Assembly: GCA_041392665.1 (NCBI GenBank)
Contig: JAWKLQ010000035.1
Location: 33,706 to 97,705, forward strand
Source of the DNA: Flavilitoribacter sp020436695
GTDB taxonomy: Bacteria; Bacteroidota; Bacteroidia; Chitinophagales; Saprospiraceae
DNA length: 64,000 nt
Reading direction: 5' to 3'
Shown: positions 1 to 10,300 of the stretch, in pieces
How positions within the stretch are numbered: the first letter of the stretch is position 1
Layout of the letters: each line of letters opens with the position of its first letter
Notes under the pieces: model-generated
Databases searched by the model: none
Seen by the model: the letters and a program-made list of their open reading frames with translations, nothing else
Told to the model about the DNA's origin: nothing
Position numbers and translations under genes: made by a program

Positions 1-501
1 TAGCGCCGCACAGAGCATCGAATGGCTATAGGTAATCTGACCATTACGATGGTGTCGCTCCTGACAATGGGGACAGTGTACTTTTTGGGAACTAAAATGC
101 TCCACTCCGTCAACCGAGCAGATCAGTTGTTTGTCCGCCAAAGCATACTCCCGTAGTACCCCGCTACGTTTGAGCAGTTGAAAGCAGCTCGGGTAGAGTT
201 CGCGTAAATCGGATGGATCGACTTGGTCCACACAAGAGCGAAGATGTGCGTCACTGCATAGCTTACCAATCTTGAACAACTGATGAAGATTTTCACGCTC
301 CGCTGTGGTTTGTTCTTCCAATCGATTTAAGGAAGGATACTTAAAATGGTAAACCGCAAAGGCGCTCATTACCAGGTCATGGAAGGTATAATCCACACTT
401 CGGCTTCTTGGGTCGGGCAACTCCAGTAGTTTGCCGCGTACCAGGTCGATTAATTGATCCAGATTTACTTCTGATCGGATTTGGTCATATCGTTTTCGCA
501 T
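1..501 (-). CDS. Transposase, N-terminal part, cut by left edge
   Basis: An open frame of 167 codons runs from an ATG at 501 to base 1 with no stop. The protein begins MRKRYDQIRSEVNLDQLIDL and contains LPDPRS, LMSAFAVYHFKYPSL-like and CPHCQERHHRNG segments. These match the N-terminal half of a widespread DDE transposase family in which a CxxC..HHRNG..TY motif precedes the first catalytic Asp (from family knowledge, not a search). The catalytic core would lie outside the window. I see no clear terminal inverted repeat between 501 and 636, so the IS end is undefined. The IS family name (perhaps ISNCY-like) is uncertain. Confidence 0.72.
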   Translation of the reverse strand, partial: MRKRYDQIRSEVNLDQLIDLVRGKLLELPDPRSRSVDYTFHDLVMSAFAVYHFKYPSLNRLEEQTTAERENLHQLFKIGKLCSDAHLRSCVDQVDPSDLRELYPSCFQLLKRSGVLREYALADKQLICSVDGVEHFSSQKVHCPHCQERHHRNGQITYSHSMLCAAL

Positions 502-636
502 CTAATAAAGATGCGGCTTGTCTACTGATTTTCAAAGAACTTTTTACGTGTATACTTTACACTAGAAATTGCTGGGGTTTTACACTTGCAAACCGTAAGC
601 CTTTAAAAATCAACAAACTGGCAAGGGGCAATAAAT

Positions 637-2496
637 TCATTCCTGCTGCTGATGTTTCTCCTGCCAGCCCGTTATTGCCTGCTGTAAAGCGGCCTCATAA
701 TCATTATCCGAGACCTGATAAACCCGATTATCGATCTTTTCAATAAGCGTATCATCAGTAGCATTGTAGGTGAAAGGGGGTACTCCTTCGGTACAAAAAA
801 GGAAATTGTCCTGCACCAAATTGGTAGTAGCCCGGTGAAAACGGATCGGAGATTTGGCAATGTTGTAAATGATATTGTCAGAAACGATCACATCCGTTGT
901 GCCTTCATCCAGGAACATGCCGTTGCTTTCCGCCCGGCCGACATTGACGGTTACATCGTGAATGTGATTGCCCCTCAGTTCGCTTCCCGGCTGTAGGCCC
1001 AACATGTAAATGCCACCACCATCGCTTAGTTTTTGCATGATGTGATGAATGTGATTGTTGATTACCCGGTTTTCCCGGGCCGGGGTGGGTGCCGGACTCC
1101 ACATCCAGCCGATCGAAATTCCTGTATATGGCAGGTGATGGACTTCATTATCAACAATGGTTGTCTCCGCCGAAAGCCCACACCAGATCCCGACTGCACC
1201 GAAATACTGAACGCCGCAATCCGTAACCGTACATCCCACAATCCGGTTGTTGCGAGCTGCCTGCTCCGGCGCTTTTTCCCACCAGGGGTTATCTCCCACT
1301 TTCCGATCCTGCCCCTCCCCGATCAAAAGCCCGTTGCCGGAAATATCGCCGAATTGCGAATCGCTCACCTGATTATTAGTCGAACCCCGGCCTATCCATA
1401 AACCCGATCCGCCCAGATTTTCGAAGCGGCAATGGGTAAAAATACACTGATCAGCATAGGTAGTTGTAACGGCTGCCGGAACCACCGACCAACCCGTTCC
1501 CGAATTAGGACGCGGATCAAAATAGGTGGCCTGAATACCGGCACATCCCGCATCCGGTATGTTCCAGGCACTGTGGCGAAAAATGACATTTTCGATCTGA
1601 ACGTTGCGGATCGGCTGTTCTTCCGTCCCTTCTAATTCCAGCAGTCCTTCCGCTACCGGAACGATGATCTCCAACTCATTGATGTCCTGCGCAGCGGGGA
1701 GCTTTAGATAGATCCGCCGGGCTTCCGGATCAAAATACCATTCGTAATCCTGATCGATGAAGCGGAGGTCATTTTCCAGGAAATAACGTGGATGCTCTTC
1801 CCAATGGTCCAACGTAAAGAAATCCAATACCCTCGCTCCAATCCAGTCAACCGGTGTTAGTATCTGGGCAACGGTATCTATGGATTGCACGGGTATCCGG
1901 CTGGACGACCAGTCGTGCATCAGGACCAGTTCCGTATCCTTCGCCCGTTGAGGCAGCGGGAAATCACCTTCCCCGAAAAAGAAGTGCGTCCGTTTATCTT
2001 CTCCCGCCCGTGCAATGCGGATATATCCTTCGTTGGGAAAACGCGAGCGAATGGCCCGACGTCCATTTACAAATAGTTCACGAACATAGGTTATCGAATC
2101 GGCCCCGGATGGAAGCTGAGTCATCCAAAGTCCGTCATCCGTACGCTGCCAGTTGGAAAGTAATTGTCCTCCGGAAAGGATGGCTTCCCCTATTCCCTTC
2201 ACGTACAGACGGCTGGTGGTATCAGGAAAGTCTTCCGCTTTAAAGACGATCGACTCCGTGACGACATGTCGCCCCGGCTGTAGCCAGATCGTAGCACTAC
2301 CCGACTGGTCGGCAAGCGACTGTAAAGCAGCCTGTCTGGCCCGTACAAGTGTGGCAAAGGGCTTTTCCTGACTGCCATTATTATTGTCGTCACCATCCGG
2401 AGAGACGTAAAACTCTGAAGATGCCGGAGAACAGGCGATGGTAAAAAAGAGTAACAGGCTGGAAGCCATATGAAGTAAAAGGACCCTGTAAGACAT
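637..2496 (-). CDS. Right-handed parallel beta-helix lipoprotein (polysaccharide-active candidate)
   Basis: About 619 residues. The start at 2496 (MSYRVLLLHMASSLLLFFTIACS) gives a clean lipoprotein signal with a TIAC lipobox; an ATG at 2550 adds 18 residues and is less likely. After the lipid Cys comes FYVSPDGDDNNNGS, the usual opening of pectate-lyase-like beta-helix proteins. Asn/Gly/Ile-rich coils (NNRIVGCTV, DNEVHHLPYTGISIG, GNHIHDVT, SDNIIYNI) fill roughly residues 300-590, as in right-handed parallel beta-helices. Such proteins are often polysaccharide lyases or glycosidases, but the substrate cannot be read from the sequence. It stands alone between the transposase fragment and a divergent PepSY gene. 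Confidence 0.8.
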   Translation of the reverse strand: MSYRVLLLHMASSLLLFFTIACSPASSEFYVSPDGDDNNNGSQEKPFATLVRARQAALQSLADQSGSATIWLQPGRHVVTESIVFKAEDFPDTTSRLYVKGIGEAILSGGQLLSNWQRTDDGLWMTQLPSGADSITYVRELFVNGRRAIRSRFPNEGYIRIARAGEDKRTHFFFGEGDFPLPQRAKDTELVLMHDWSSSRIPVQSIDTVAQILTPVDWIGARVLDFFTLDHWEEHPRYFLENDLRFIDQDYEWYFDPEARRIYLKLPAAQDINELEIIVPVAEGLLELEGTEEQPIRNVQIENVIFRHSAWNIPDAGCAGIQATYFDPRPNSGTGWSVVPAAVTTTYADQCIFTHCRFENLGGSGLWIGRGSTNNQVSDSQFGDISGNGLLIGEGQDRKVGDNPWWEKAPEQAARNNRIVGCTVTDCGVQYFGAVGIWCGLSAETTIVDNEVHHLPYTGISIGWMWSPAPTPARENRVINNHIHHIMQKLSDGGGIYMLGLQPGSELRGNHIHDVTVNVGRAESNGMFLDEGTTDVIVSDNIIYNIAKSPIRFHRATTNLVQDNFLFCTEGVPPFTYNATDDTLIEKIDNRVYQVSDNDYEAALQQAITGWQEKHQQQE

Positions 2497-2854
2497 AGGT
2501 AATTGCACATTGTTTGGTGATCCGACAAGCGGTAAAGGCCAAAATCTCATATTCTGAGCAAGAATAATTCAAATGCTGTCTTCAATGCATTGAACACACC
2601 TACCCATTATTGGTAGATCACTCTGTAATCACTATTAGGTAAGCGCTGACCCCAAAACATTGCACTTCCTCTCAAGCCTAAGCTTAAGTATATCACAATA
2701 AATATCAATGAGTTATAAAATAATTGTCAAAATTTCGTTTTTGACCATCAACCGGCGCTTTCCCGCCATGATGGATTATAAAAATTGAGGGTCTTATCTA
2801 TTTTTGCCACTATTAAGATTTAATCCAAATAAGAATAGAATCCATTTCAAAAGT
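2497..2854. other. Divergent intergenic region, no gene seen
   Basis: AT-rich gap between the minus-strand beta-helix gene and the plus-strand PepSY gene. TATTTTTG at 2799-2806 fits the Bacteroidota -7 consensus TAnnTTTG and lies 49 bases before the PepSY ATG. The nearest TTG is only 12 bases upstream of it, closer than the usual 19-21, so the promoter call is weak. No convincing Fur-type box or hairpin was found. Confidence 0.35.
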
Positions 2855-4048
2855 ATGACCCAATCGGCGCAACGCATAAAAAAGATCCTGCACCAAGTCC
2901 ATCTCTGGTTGGGCCTGGGGACGGGCCTGGTAGTATTCATTGTCAGTATCACCGGCTGTCTCTATGCCTTCCAAAAGGAAATACAGGATCTTTATCAGGA
3001 TTATCGCTTTACGGAAGTAAAGGATCTGCCCGTACTCCCGCCATCTGTTTTTGAGGCAAAGGCCCGGGGCAGACTCCCCGAATATCACCTACACGCCATC
3101 AATTATCCGGGTACCGGCAAAAATGTGGAAGCCATTTTTTACGGCCTGGAACCAGAGGAACACTATTTCATCAGTTATCACGATCCGTATACCGCCGAGA
3201 TCGTTCACGTACAGAATATGTATAAGACCTTCTTTCAGTGGGTACTGATCGGGCATTATTATCTGTGGTTACCACCGGTCATCGGTCAGCCGCTTGTCGC
3301 CTATTCCACCCTTCTTTTTGTGATTATGCTACTCACCGGACTGGTACTTTGGTTCCCCAGAAACAAGGCAGCCGCCAGGCAACGCTTCTGGTTTCGCTGG
3401 AAATCCTCCACCCGCTGGAAAAGAAAGAATTACGACCTGCACAACATCCTCGGATTTTACAGCCTATGGCTATTGCTGGTCGTTGCGCTCACCGGAATGA
3501 TCTTCGGGATACAATGGTTCAGGACCTCATTTTACGCTATGACCGGCGGAAAAAAATCAACCGTATATGTCGATCCGGTCTCTGTGGCCAAAAACGGAGA
3601 ACGTACTGATCGTCCGGTAATCGATCTCATTTGGGAAAAAATGCAGTCGGAGCATCCCGATGCCGTTTCCATCGAAGTACATACCATCGAATCGGATACT
3701 TCGGTCATTGCGGCTAACGCCAATAGCCGTGATGATGTGTACTGGACCCTCGATTATCGCTACTTCGATCAATACACCCTGGAAGAGATCCCGGTGGATC
3801 ACATCTATGGGCGCCTGCACAATGCCGATGGTGCCGATAAACTCCTGCGTATGAATTACGATATCCATGTCGGAGCCATCCTGGGTTTTCCCGGCAAGAT
3901 ACTGGCCTTTTTATTGTCGCTTACTGCCGCCAGTCTGCCGGTGACGGGTACTATGGTTTGGTGGGGTCGGCGCAGGAAGAATAAAAGCTCGCGGAAAGGC
4001 AGGGCACGAGTAAGTAATGGCGTTCCGGCAGAATTAGCAAGGGAGTAA
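2855..4048 (+). CDS. PepSY-associated TM helix protein (PiuB-like)
   Basis: About 397 residues from ATG 2855 (MTQSAQRIKK); an upstream in-frame start at 2804 would add 17 unlikely residues. The first membrane helix carries the family-typical HLWLGLGTGLVVFIVSITG segment. Further helices are near residues 150-175 (LLFVIMLLTGLVLWFP), 205-225 and 350-380. His residues in or beside helices (HQVHLWLG, IGHYYLW, LHNILGFYSLW, DIHVGAILGFPGK) suit haem binding in this family. PepSY/PiuB proteins are inner-membrane proteins often paired with TonB siderophore receptors and thought to reduce ferric siderophores. The receptor gene starts 76 bases downstream on the same strand, consistent with that role. Ferric reduction is inferred from family and context. 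Confidence 0.85.
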   Translation: MTQSAQRIKKILHQVHLWLGLGTGLVVFIVSITGCLYAFQKEIQDLYQDYRFTEVKDLPVLPPSVFEAKARGRLPEYHLHAINYPGTGKNVEAIFYGLEPEEHYFISYHDPYTAEIVHVQNMYKTFFQWVLIGHYYLWLPPVIGQPLVAYSTLLFVIMLLTGLVLWFPRNKAAARQRFWFRWKSSTRWKRKNYDLHNILGFYSLWLLLVVALTGMIFGIQWFRTSFYAMTGGKKSTVYVDPVSVAKNGERTDRPVIDLIWEKMQSEHPDAVSIEVHTIESDTSVIAANANSRDDVYWTLDYRYFDQYTLEEIPVDHIYGRLHNADGADKLLRMNYDIHVGAILGFPGKILAFLLSLTAASLPVTGTMVWWGRRRKNKSSRKGRARVSNGVPAELARE

Positions 4049-4124
4049 TGACCTGGAGCTATGACTCATATCTGAAATTATAATCTTTCGCTCATAAAAT
4101 TTAATTAGGCTAAATAAATATAAA

Positions 4125-6472
4125 ATGAAATCACAATACTCACTTTTCTTACTGTTACTATTCCTGGGCAACACAGCCCTGGCCCAAACCGGCCATATCA
4201 GCGGCACCGTCAGGACCAGCGACGGAGAAGCAGCTGCATACGTCAACATTTTCCAAAAGGCACCACCAAGGGAACCGCCACCGATGAAGACGGGAAGTTT
4301 GAACTCACCGGGATCGAAGCAGGTCGTTATACCCTGATGGCCAGCAGTATCGGCCTTAAAACAATAGCAAAGGAAGTAACCGTAACCGCCGGCAGTTCCA
4401 CAGAGGTGTCACTCCAACTGGAAGTGGAAGGGCAGGAATTGAAAGAGATCGTAGTAACCGCCAACCCCAGCCTGTACGTCACCGATTATCCCTCCATCTC
4501 CCTACGCCTGAAAACACCGCTGATCGAAACACCGCAGAATATCCAGGTAGTCAGTGCACAAGTGCTAAAAGACCAGCAGATCTTCGATATGTCGGAAGGC
4601 GTTATCCGCAACGTAAGTGGCGCTACCCGCTCGGAGCACTGGGAGAACTACGCCCGCATCGTCATGCGCGGTTCCCGGATCGCCTCTTTCCGGAACGGCA
4701 TGAACGTAACGGAAACCTGGGGCCCACTCAAAGAAGACATGAGCATGGTGGAGCGGATCGAATTTGTCAAAGGCCCGGCCGGTTTTATGCTGGCCAGTGG
4801 TGAGCCCAGCGGTTTCTATAATGTGGTGACCAAAAAACCGACGGGTTTTACCAAAGCGGAAATGACCATGACCGTAGGTAGCTTCGGCACCTATCGCAGC
4901 ACACTGGATTTCGACGGCAGGCTCAGTAAAGACGGTAAGGTATTATACCGGCTCAACCTGATGGGCCAGCAAAAAGGCACCCAACGCGCCTTCGAATACA
5001 ACAACCGGGTGTCGGTAGCTCCGGTGGTCAAATTCCAGATCAACCCCAAAACCTCCCTGACCGCAGAATACACTTACCAGCACGTTCAAATGTCTCCCAT
5101 TGGTTCCAACTACATTTATTCCCCCAATGCCCTGGGTGACCTGCCGGTCGATTTCACCACCCTCGAACCCAATATGAGCCCGACCATTATTAAGGATCAA
5201 TCCCTGTTACTAACCTTCGCCCATAGTCTGAATGACAACTGGAAATTTACCAGTCAGGTGGCTTATCTGCATTACGATCAGTTGGGGCAGAGTCTGTGGC
5301 CGAGCGGTTTTAACGGCGATACGCTCTTCCGGGCAGCTTCCAACTGGGATATATTGGGCATCACAAAAGTCGGCCAGTTTTTTGTAAATGGTGATCTGGG
5401 CAAGGGCTCAGTCAGGCACCGTATTCTTGCCGGACTGGATATGGGCGACAAGGATTATTATCACGACTGGAATCAGGGTGGGGCTATCGTCGGCAGTGAT
5501 GGTTTTGATGTTTACCATCCGGAGTACGGATTGGTAGCGGCCACTGCTTTCCCCACGTATGATCGCAGTCTGAATATCCGCGAACGAGGTCTGCGATACC
5601 ATAATCAGTATACCGCCTTTTATATCCAGGACGAAATACGGCTGCTCAATGAAAGATTACGCCTTACCCTGGCCGGGAGGTATACAACCACCGGTGATAA
5701 CGATCCGTACAGCGGATCGGTAGACGCCAACAAATTCACTCCCCGGGTAGGCCTCAGCTATTCCATCAATGACCAGACCAGCATCTATGCGGTGTATGAT
5801 GAAGCCTTTATCCCTCAGGCCGGTGCCACTTTCGACGGTACACTATTTGATCCGGTCATTGGCGACAATAAGGAGGTCGGGCTGAAACAGGAATGGCTGA
5901 ACGGTATGTGGACGGCTTCGCTTGCCGCTTACCGCATTACCAAGAATAATGTATTAACTGCCGACCCCGAGCATCAATTCTTCTCCATCCAGCTGGGACA
6001 AACCCGGACCCAGGGCATCGAATTCGACGTACGCGGACAATTACTGCACGGTCTGAATGTAACCATGAACTATGCCTATACCGATGCTCAGGTAACTGAA
6101 GATACGGACGGCAGTTATGAAGGTACGCAGGTACCCGGAACCGATAAGCACATTGCCAATGCCTGGTTGCAGTATAAATTCCCCTATGGTAAGCTGGAAG
6201 GCCTTGGTTTGTCATTTGGCGTGCGCCACGCCAGAGGGCGTTCAGCCTGGTATGGTGCCTACGACCGCAGTGTTGATCCGACAATGCCGGATTATACCCG
6301 CTTTGATGCAGCCGTTTCCTATCAGTTAGGCAAAATGGGTATCGCCGTTAACGCCAATAATCTGTTCGATGTGGAATTGATCTCCGGTGCTTATTATTCC
6401 TGGAGTGATTTTTATTACTGGCAGGCAGAAGCTTTGCGCAATTATCGATTGACTTTGAGTTATCGATTTTAG
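4125..6472 (+). CDS. TonB-dependent siderophore receptor, single frameshift near 5' end
   Basis: Outer-membrane ferric-siderophore receptor in two frames. Frame 1 (4125-4337) gives a signal peptide (MKSQYSLFLLLLFLG..ALA) and the start of a carboxypeptidase-regulatory-like domain. At the AAAA run 4255-4258 the homology moves to the frame that continues as KGTTKGTATDEDGKFELTG and leads into the long part (ATG 4337) to 6472. One extra A in that run would restore a ~782-residue protein with plug (IETPQNIQVVSAQVLKDQQ, RNVSGATRSEHW, VERIEFVKGPAGFMLASGEP) and barrel ending RLTLSYRF. It follows the PepSY gene, so iron uptake is likely. Either the gene is broken or a homopolymer base is missing from the assembly; the rest is intact. 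Confidence 0.88.
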
Positions 6473-6527
6473 CAGTTGGCTATACAGCACTGCGACCTGT
6501 TCGATTACTTCATTAGGCTCTATTATA

Positions 6528-6553
6528 CCCCGGCAGGTAACTGCCTGTCGGGG
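6528..6553. terminator. Hairpin between convergent genes
   Basis: CCCCGGCAGG (6528-6537) pairs with CCTGTCGGGG (6544-6553), ten pairs including one G-T, with a 6-base loop. It sits between the plus-strand TonB receptor and the minus-strand LysE gene. The T-run is weak (GCTTTC), so it may be a shared or Rho-assisted terminator. Confidence 0.6.
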
Positions 6554-6565
6554 GCTTTCAGTGCT

Positions 6566-7192
6566 TCATTCCGTCTTCCTGACCAAAGCCAGCATCAGTC
6601 CGCTGAAGATCAATAACGAACCCACGATCTTATTTTGAAAATGTACTTTTTCCTGATCTTCCAGATAGACTTTCAGCCGGCCGGCAAAATGGGCGTATAT
6701 AGATAGAGCGAGACCATCGATCACCAGGAAGGTAATCGCAAGAATTATGACCTGAGGCAGGAAAGTCATAGCTGGGTCGATAAACAGAGGGAAGAGCGCT
6801 GCAAAGAAAATAATGGCCTTGGGATTGGCGGCCGACATCAGAAAACCTTCCACATATAGTTTCGAAAAACTGCGCTCATTTGCCTGCTCCCGGGAGAAAT
6901 GAATTTCGGATTTCGCCCGGATCTTCGTGATCCCCATCCAAACCAGATAAGCCACGCCACACCATTTGATCACCTGGAATAGTTCACCGGAAGCAGTAAC
7001 GATGGAGGCTAATCCTGCTGACGCCAGCATGATCTGACACAGATTGGCCGATAGATCTCCTAAAATAGTCCCTCCCGTCTTATTTGCCCCGTATTTCATA
7101 CTATTGGCTGTGGCCAATAATACACTTGGCCCTGGAGTAAGGGCCAGGATCAAAACTGTTCCGACGAAGGATAACCAGACTGACAGTTCCAT
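6566..7192 (-). CDS. LysE/RhtB-family amino-acid exporter
   Basis: About 208 residues from ATG 7192 (MELSVWLSF); a TTG two codons upstream is possible. The early motif LALTPGPSVLLATANS is the LysE/RhtB signature. About six hydrophobic stretches follow (IMLASAGLASIV, VIKWCGVAYLVWMGI, GFLMSAANPKAIIFFAALFPLF, VIILAITFLVIDGLALSIYA, IVGSLLIFSGLMLAL). These inner-membrane carriers export amino acids or derivatives by proton exchange; the substrate here is unknown. The SAANPKAIIFF loop is the second conserved family block. The gene is divergent from the histidine kinase and convergent with the TonB receptor. Confidence 0.9.
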   Translation of the reverse strand: MELSVWLSFVGTVLILALTPGPSVLLATANSMKYGANKTGGTILGDLSANLCQIMLASAGLASIVTASGELFQVIKWCGVAYLVWMGITKIRAKSEIHFSREQANERSFSKLYVEGFLMSAANPKAIIFFAALFPLFIDPAMTFLPQVIILAITFLVIDGLALSIYAHFAGRLKVYLEDQEKVHFQNKIVGSLLIFSGLMLALVRKTE

Positions 7193-7352
7193 ATTCAAAA
7201 CGTTTAATGTTGAAGAGATCGTAAAATAATACTTTCTCCCAACAAACTAACATGGTACTTATCCATCTATCATTCTCCACCCGGCAACCCCTTCCCATTA
7301 TTTTCGTATACTTGGCATGGATATTGTGCCATTTTTTCTGAACAATTAACAC

Positions 7353-10300
7353 TTGAAAAACGCCGGAAAAATATACCGATGGCTCCTTCTCAGTGGCTTG
7401 CTGGCTGTAATCGGCTGGCTGGCCAATCAGCGTTCCCATAGCCCACAACTGTTGGACCGGTACGCCCATCAGCTCAATCGGTACTATCAGGAGCAGGAGC
7501 AAAAAGTGACTCCTACCCTGTCCGATAGCTTATTTTGGCAACGCATCTACCAGGCCGGCCAACGTACCTATCCATTACCCACTGAAGCTGAGACCAATTT
7601 CCTCCGGGAATGGGCAGATGCTTCTGTCGTATGGATATTATACGACCGTGTAGAAGCTGTATTCTGGACGGATAATACATTGGTTATCCCTAAAACGGTA
7701 CTCAGCCGTTTATATAGTGGCAGCCAGACGGAGACCGTGCAGTTGAATTCCGGGTATTACGTTTTGAAAAGCAGACAGCTGGAGACATCTTCCGGCCCCG
7801 TCCTTGTAGTTGGTGCTATACCCATTAAATATGCCTATACACTGGGCGGATCGCAACTGGATCAAAGTTTTGCTCCCGGCCTTACATCGCTCCCTGACAA
7901 TCTGATCATCGATGCTACACAGGGAGAAGCTCAGGTAAGTGATCCCCAGGGAGAAGTACTGTTCTATCTGAGCCGCGGTCCGGACATGTTCGATGTCAGG
8001 TGGTATCTGATCAGTTTGGCCGGCATTCTGCTGGCGTTTTTATTTTTTACGCTCTGGATCAACCAACAGGCGAATTATCTGGCCCGGAAATACCATCCCT
8101 GGCTGGGCGCAGGACTGATCATAGCGGCGGTTACCACGATTAATATCTGGTATAATCTACAAAAGGACACTGCCTTTTTTACCAGGCTTTCCCTTTTCCA
8201 CGATACGTCCACTACTATAGTTTTCCGGCAATCACTGGGCGAGTTTTTTTTCACCAGCCTGGCCCTGCTGTGGCTGATGGTATTTTTTCACCGGGAATTC
8301 CGGATACCGCTCAAGCCACAGTTGCGTGCTCCCTGGCCGGCCGTTTTTACTACGGCAGCCTACTGGCTGAGCATTATTAGTCTTTTACTGGTCATTCTTT
8401 TGTTTCAGAATCTGGTATTAGGGTCTGGCCTGATCTTTGACTTTGAATACATCTTCGGGTTGGATATCCAAACCCTCGCTGCACTGATCAGCGGCCTGAT
8501 CATCCTGCTCGCTACTTTTCTGTTCAATCATCGCTTGCTGCAGGCTACCTCCAGACTGGGCACACCTATGACGGCCCGTCTGGTCGCAGCGGCTATCGCG
8601 CTTATACTGGCTATTCCGGTGCTTTTTCTACTCAATTTGCAATTGCCCGTACTAACTGCGCTCGCCATGGCCGTCGTTTATGTGATCGGGCTGGATTATA
8701 CGTTGGATCGGCCAAGTATCAGTCTTACTTTCGCCGTTCTCTGGCTGTTGTTCTTTGCGGTATCGGTGAGCATGGTTATTTACAGTATTCGGCAAAAAGC
8801 AGATCGGGAAACCCAAAAGGAGTACATAAAGGCACTGGCTGAGCCCAGAGATCAGGTACTTGAAGAAGCAGTGGGCCGACTCCGTGACCGGCTGGAAGGC
8901 GATACGACCATCTGGAAAATATTGGAGGAAAAAGACTCCTTTCCACTTCCTCTGCGAGCATTGTATCCTTTATTGCAAACTTATTTTTCCTCCGATCCGT
9001 ATCTGTTCCAGCATTATGAATTTGAATTGTTTGCGCTCGATTCCGCTGGCACAACCCCGCTGATCCAGGGTCAACGCCCGGTGGAGAGCATGCGATTGCT
9101 CGACGCCCGTCGGCAGGCCATGCCCACTTCGGTGGAAAAACTCAGCTACTGGCCACATCCATACTCCGAAGAATACACTTATCTATTCGATCTAAGTCCC
9201 CCACAGGAAGATCTTTATTTCCTGATGGCGATCCGCTATCGTACCCAGAAAGAGCAGAGAGTATACGGCGATCTTCTGGAGAACATTCCCTACAAACGCT
9301 TACCCCGGATTGCGGCTTATGACTATGCCATTTACGGCGGTCTGCGGCCTTTAAAACAGGAAGGTAACCCACCTTCCGATCTGCGCATTCCTTTTTCAGA
9401 ATTGCCGGTCGGAGTGTTTTACCCCAACAATACCGAAGAACGGCGAACCGTGTGGTATCGCAGTGAGAAAGATTTCACAGTAGTGCTGAGCCGGCAGAAG
9501 ATTGATCTACTGCAGGCCTTATCGCTTTTCTCTTTCTTGTTTTCCCTATTGGTATTAATGGTCATTCTGCTTTCGGTGATCAACTATTACCTGCAGGCCC
9601 TGCCCGATACACTGGAATTTTCCAGTCTAAAAAGAGCTTCGCTGCGCAATCGGATCCAGCGGGCCATCCTGTTGCTCATCCTGGGCTCTTTCATCCTGGT
9701 GGGTTTTGTCACTGCTGCTTTTTTCCGAAGGAATGCCCTGCGCGCCGGCAGTGAACAACTCAACGAAAAAGCAAAGGCGGTGCTGGCCGACCTCCAGCGC
9801 AATATCGGCGCGCAGGAGGCGAATATCAACGGGCTCCGGTTTCTGGAGCCATTGATCGATCCCATCGCTGATATTCACAATATGGATATCAACGTTTATG
9901 ATCTGCACGGACAGTTGCGACTTACTTCCGCCGGCTATCTTTTCAGACAGGGGATGACCGCACCGCTTATGGATCCGATCGCTCTGCATGTGCTTCGTTC
10001 ACCCACCCGCAATACTTACCGGAGCCGGCAGCGGATCGGCCAACTGTTGTACCAGTCGGCCTATGTGCCCATCCGTGATGACAACAGCGAGATCATTGCC
10101 TATCTGGAGTTGCCCTATTTTGCCAACGACCGCGAATTGCGCAACGATCTGCAGTCCTTCCTGAGTGCACTCCTGAACGTGTATGTTTTTCTGCTTTTGC
10201 TGGCCGGTGCCATTGCACTTTTCGTAGCGGAGTCCATCACCCAACCCATCTCCAAGATCGGGCAGAAACTCAGCCAGTTCCGGTTGGGGCACAATGAACC

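Noticed and set aside
4240..4345. Programmed -1 frameshift in the TonB receptor
   Set aside because: CCAAAAG is a poor slippery site, no downstream pseudoknot is obvious, and receptor families do not use one; an indel is simpler.
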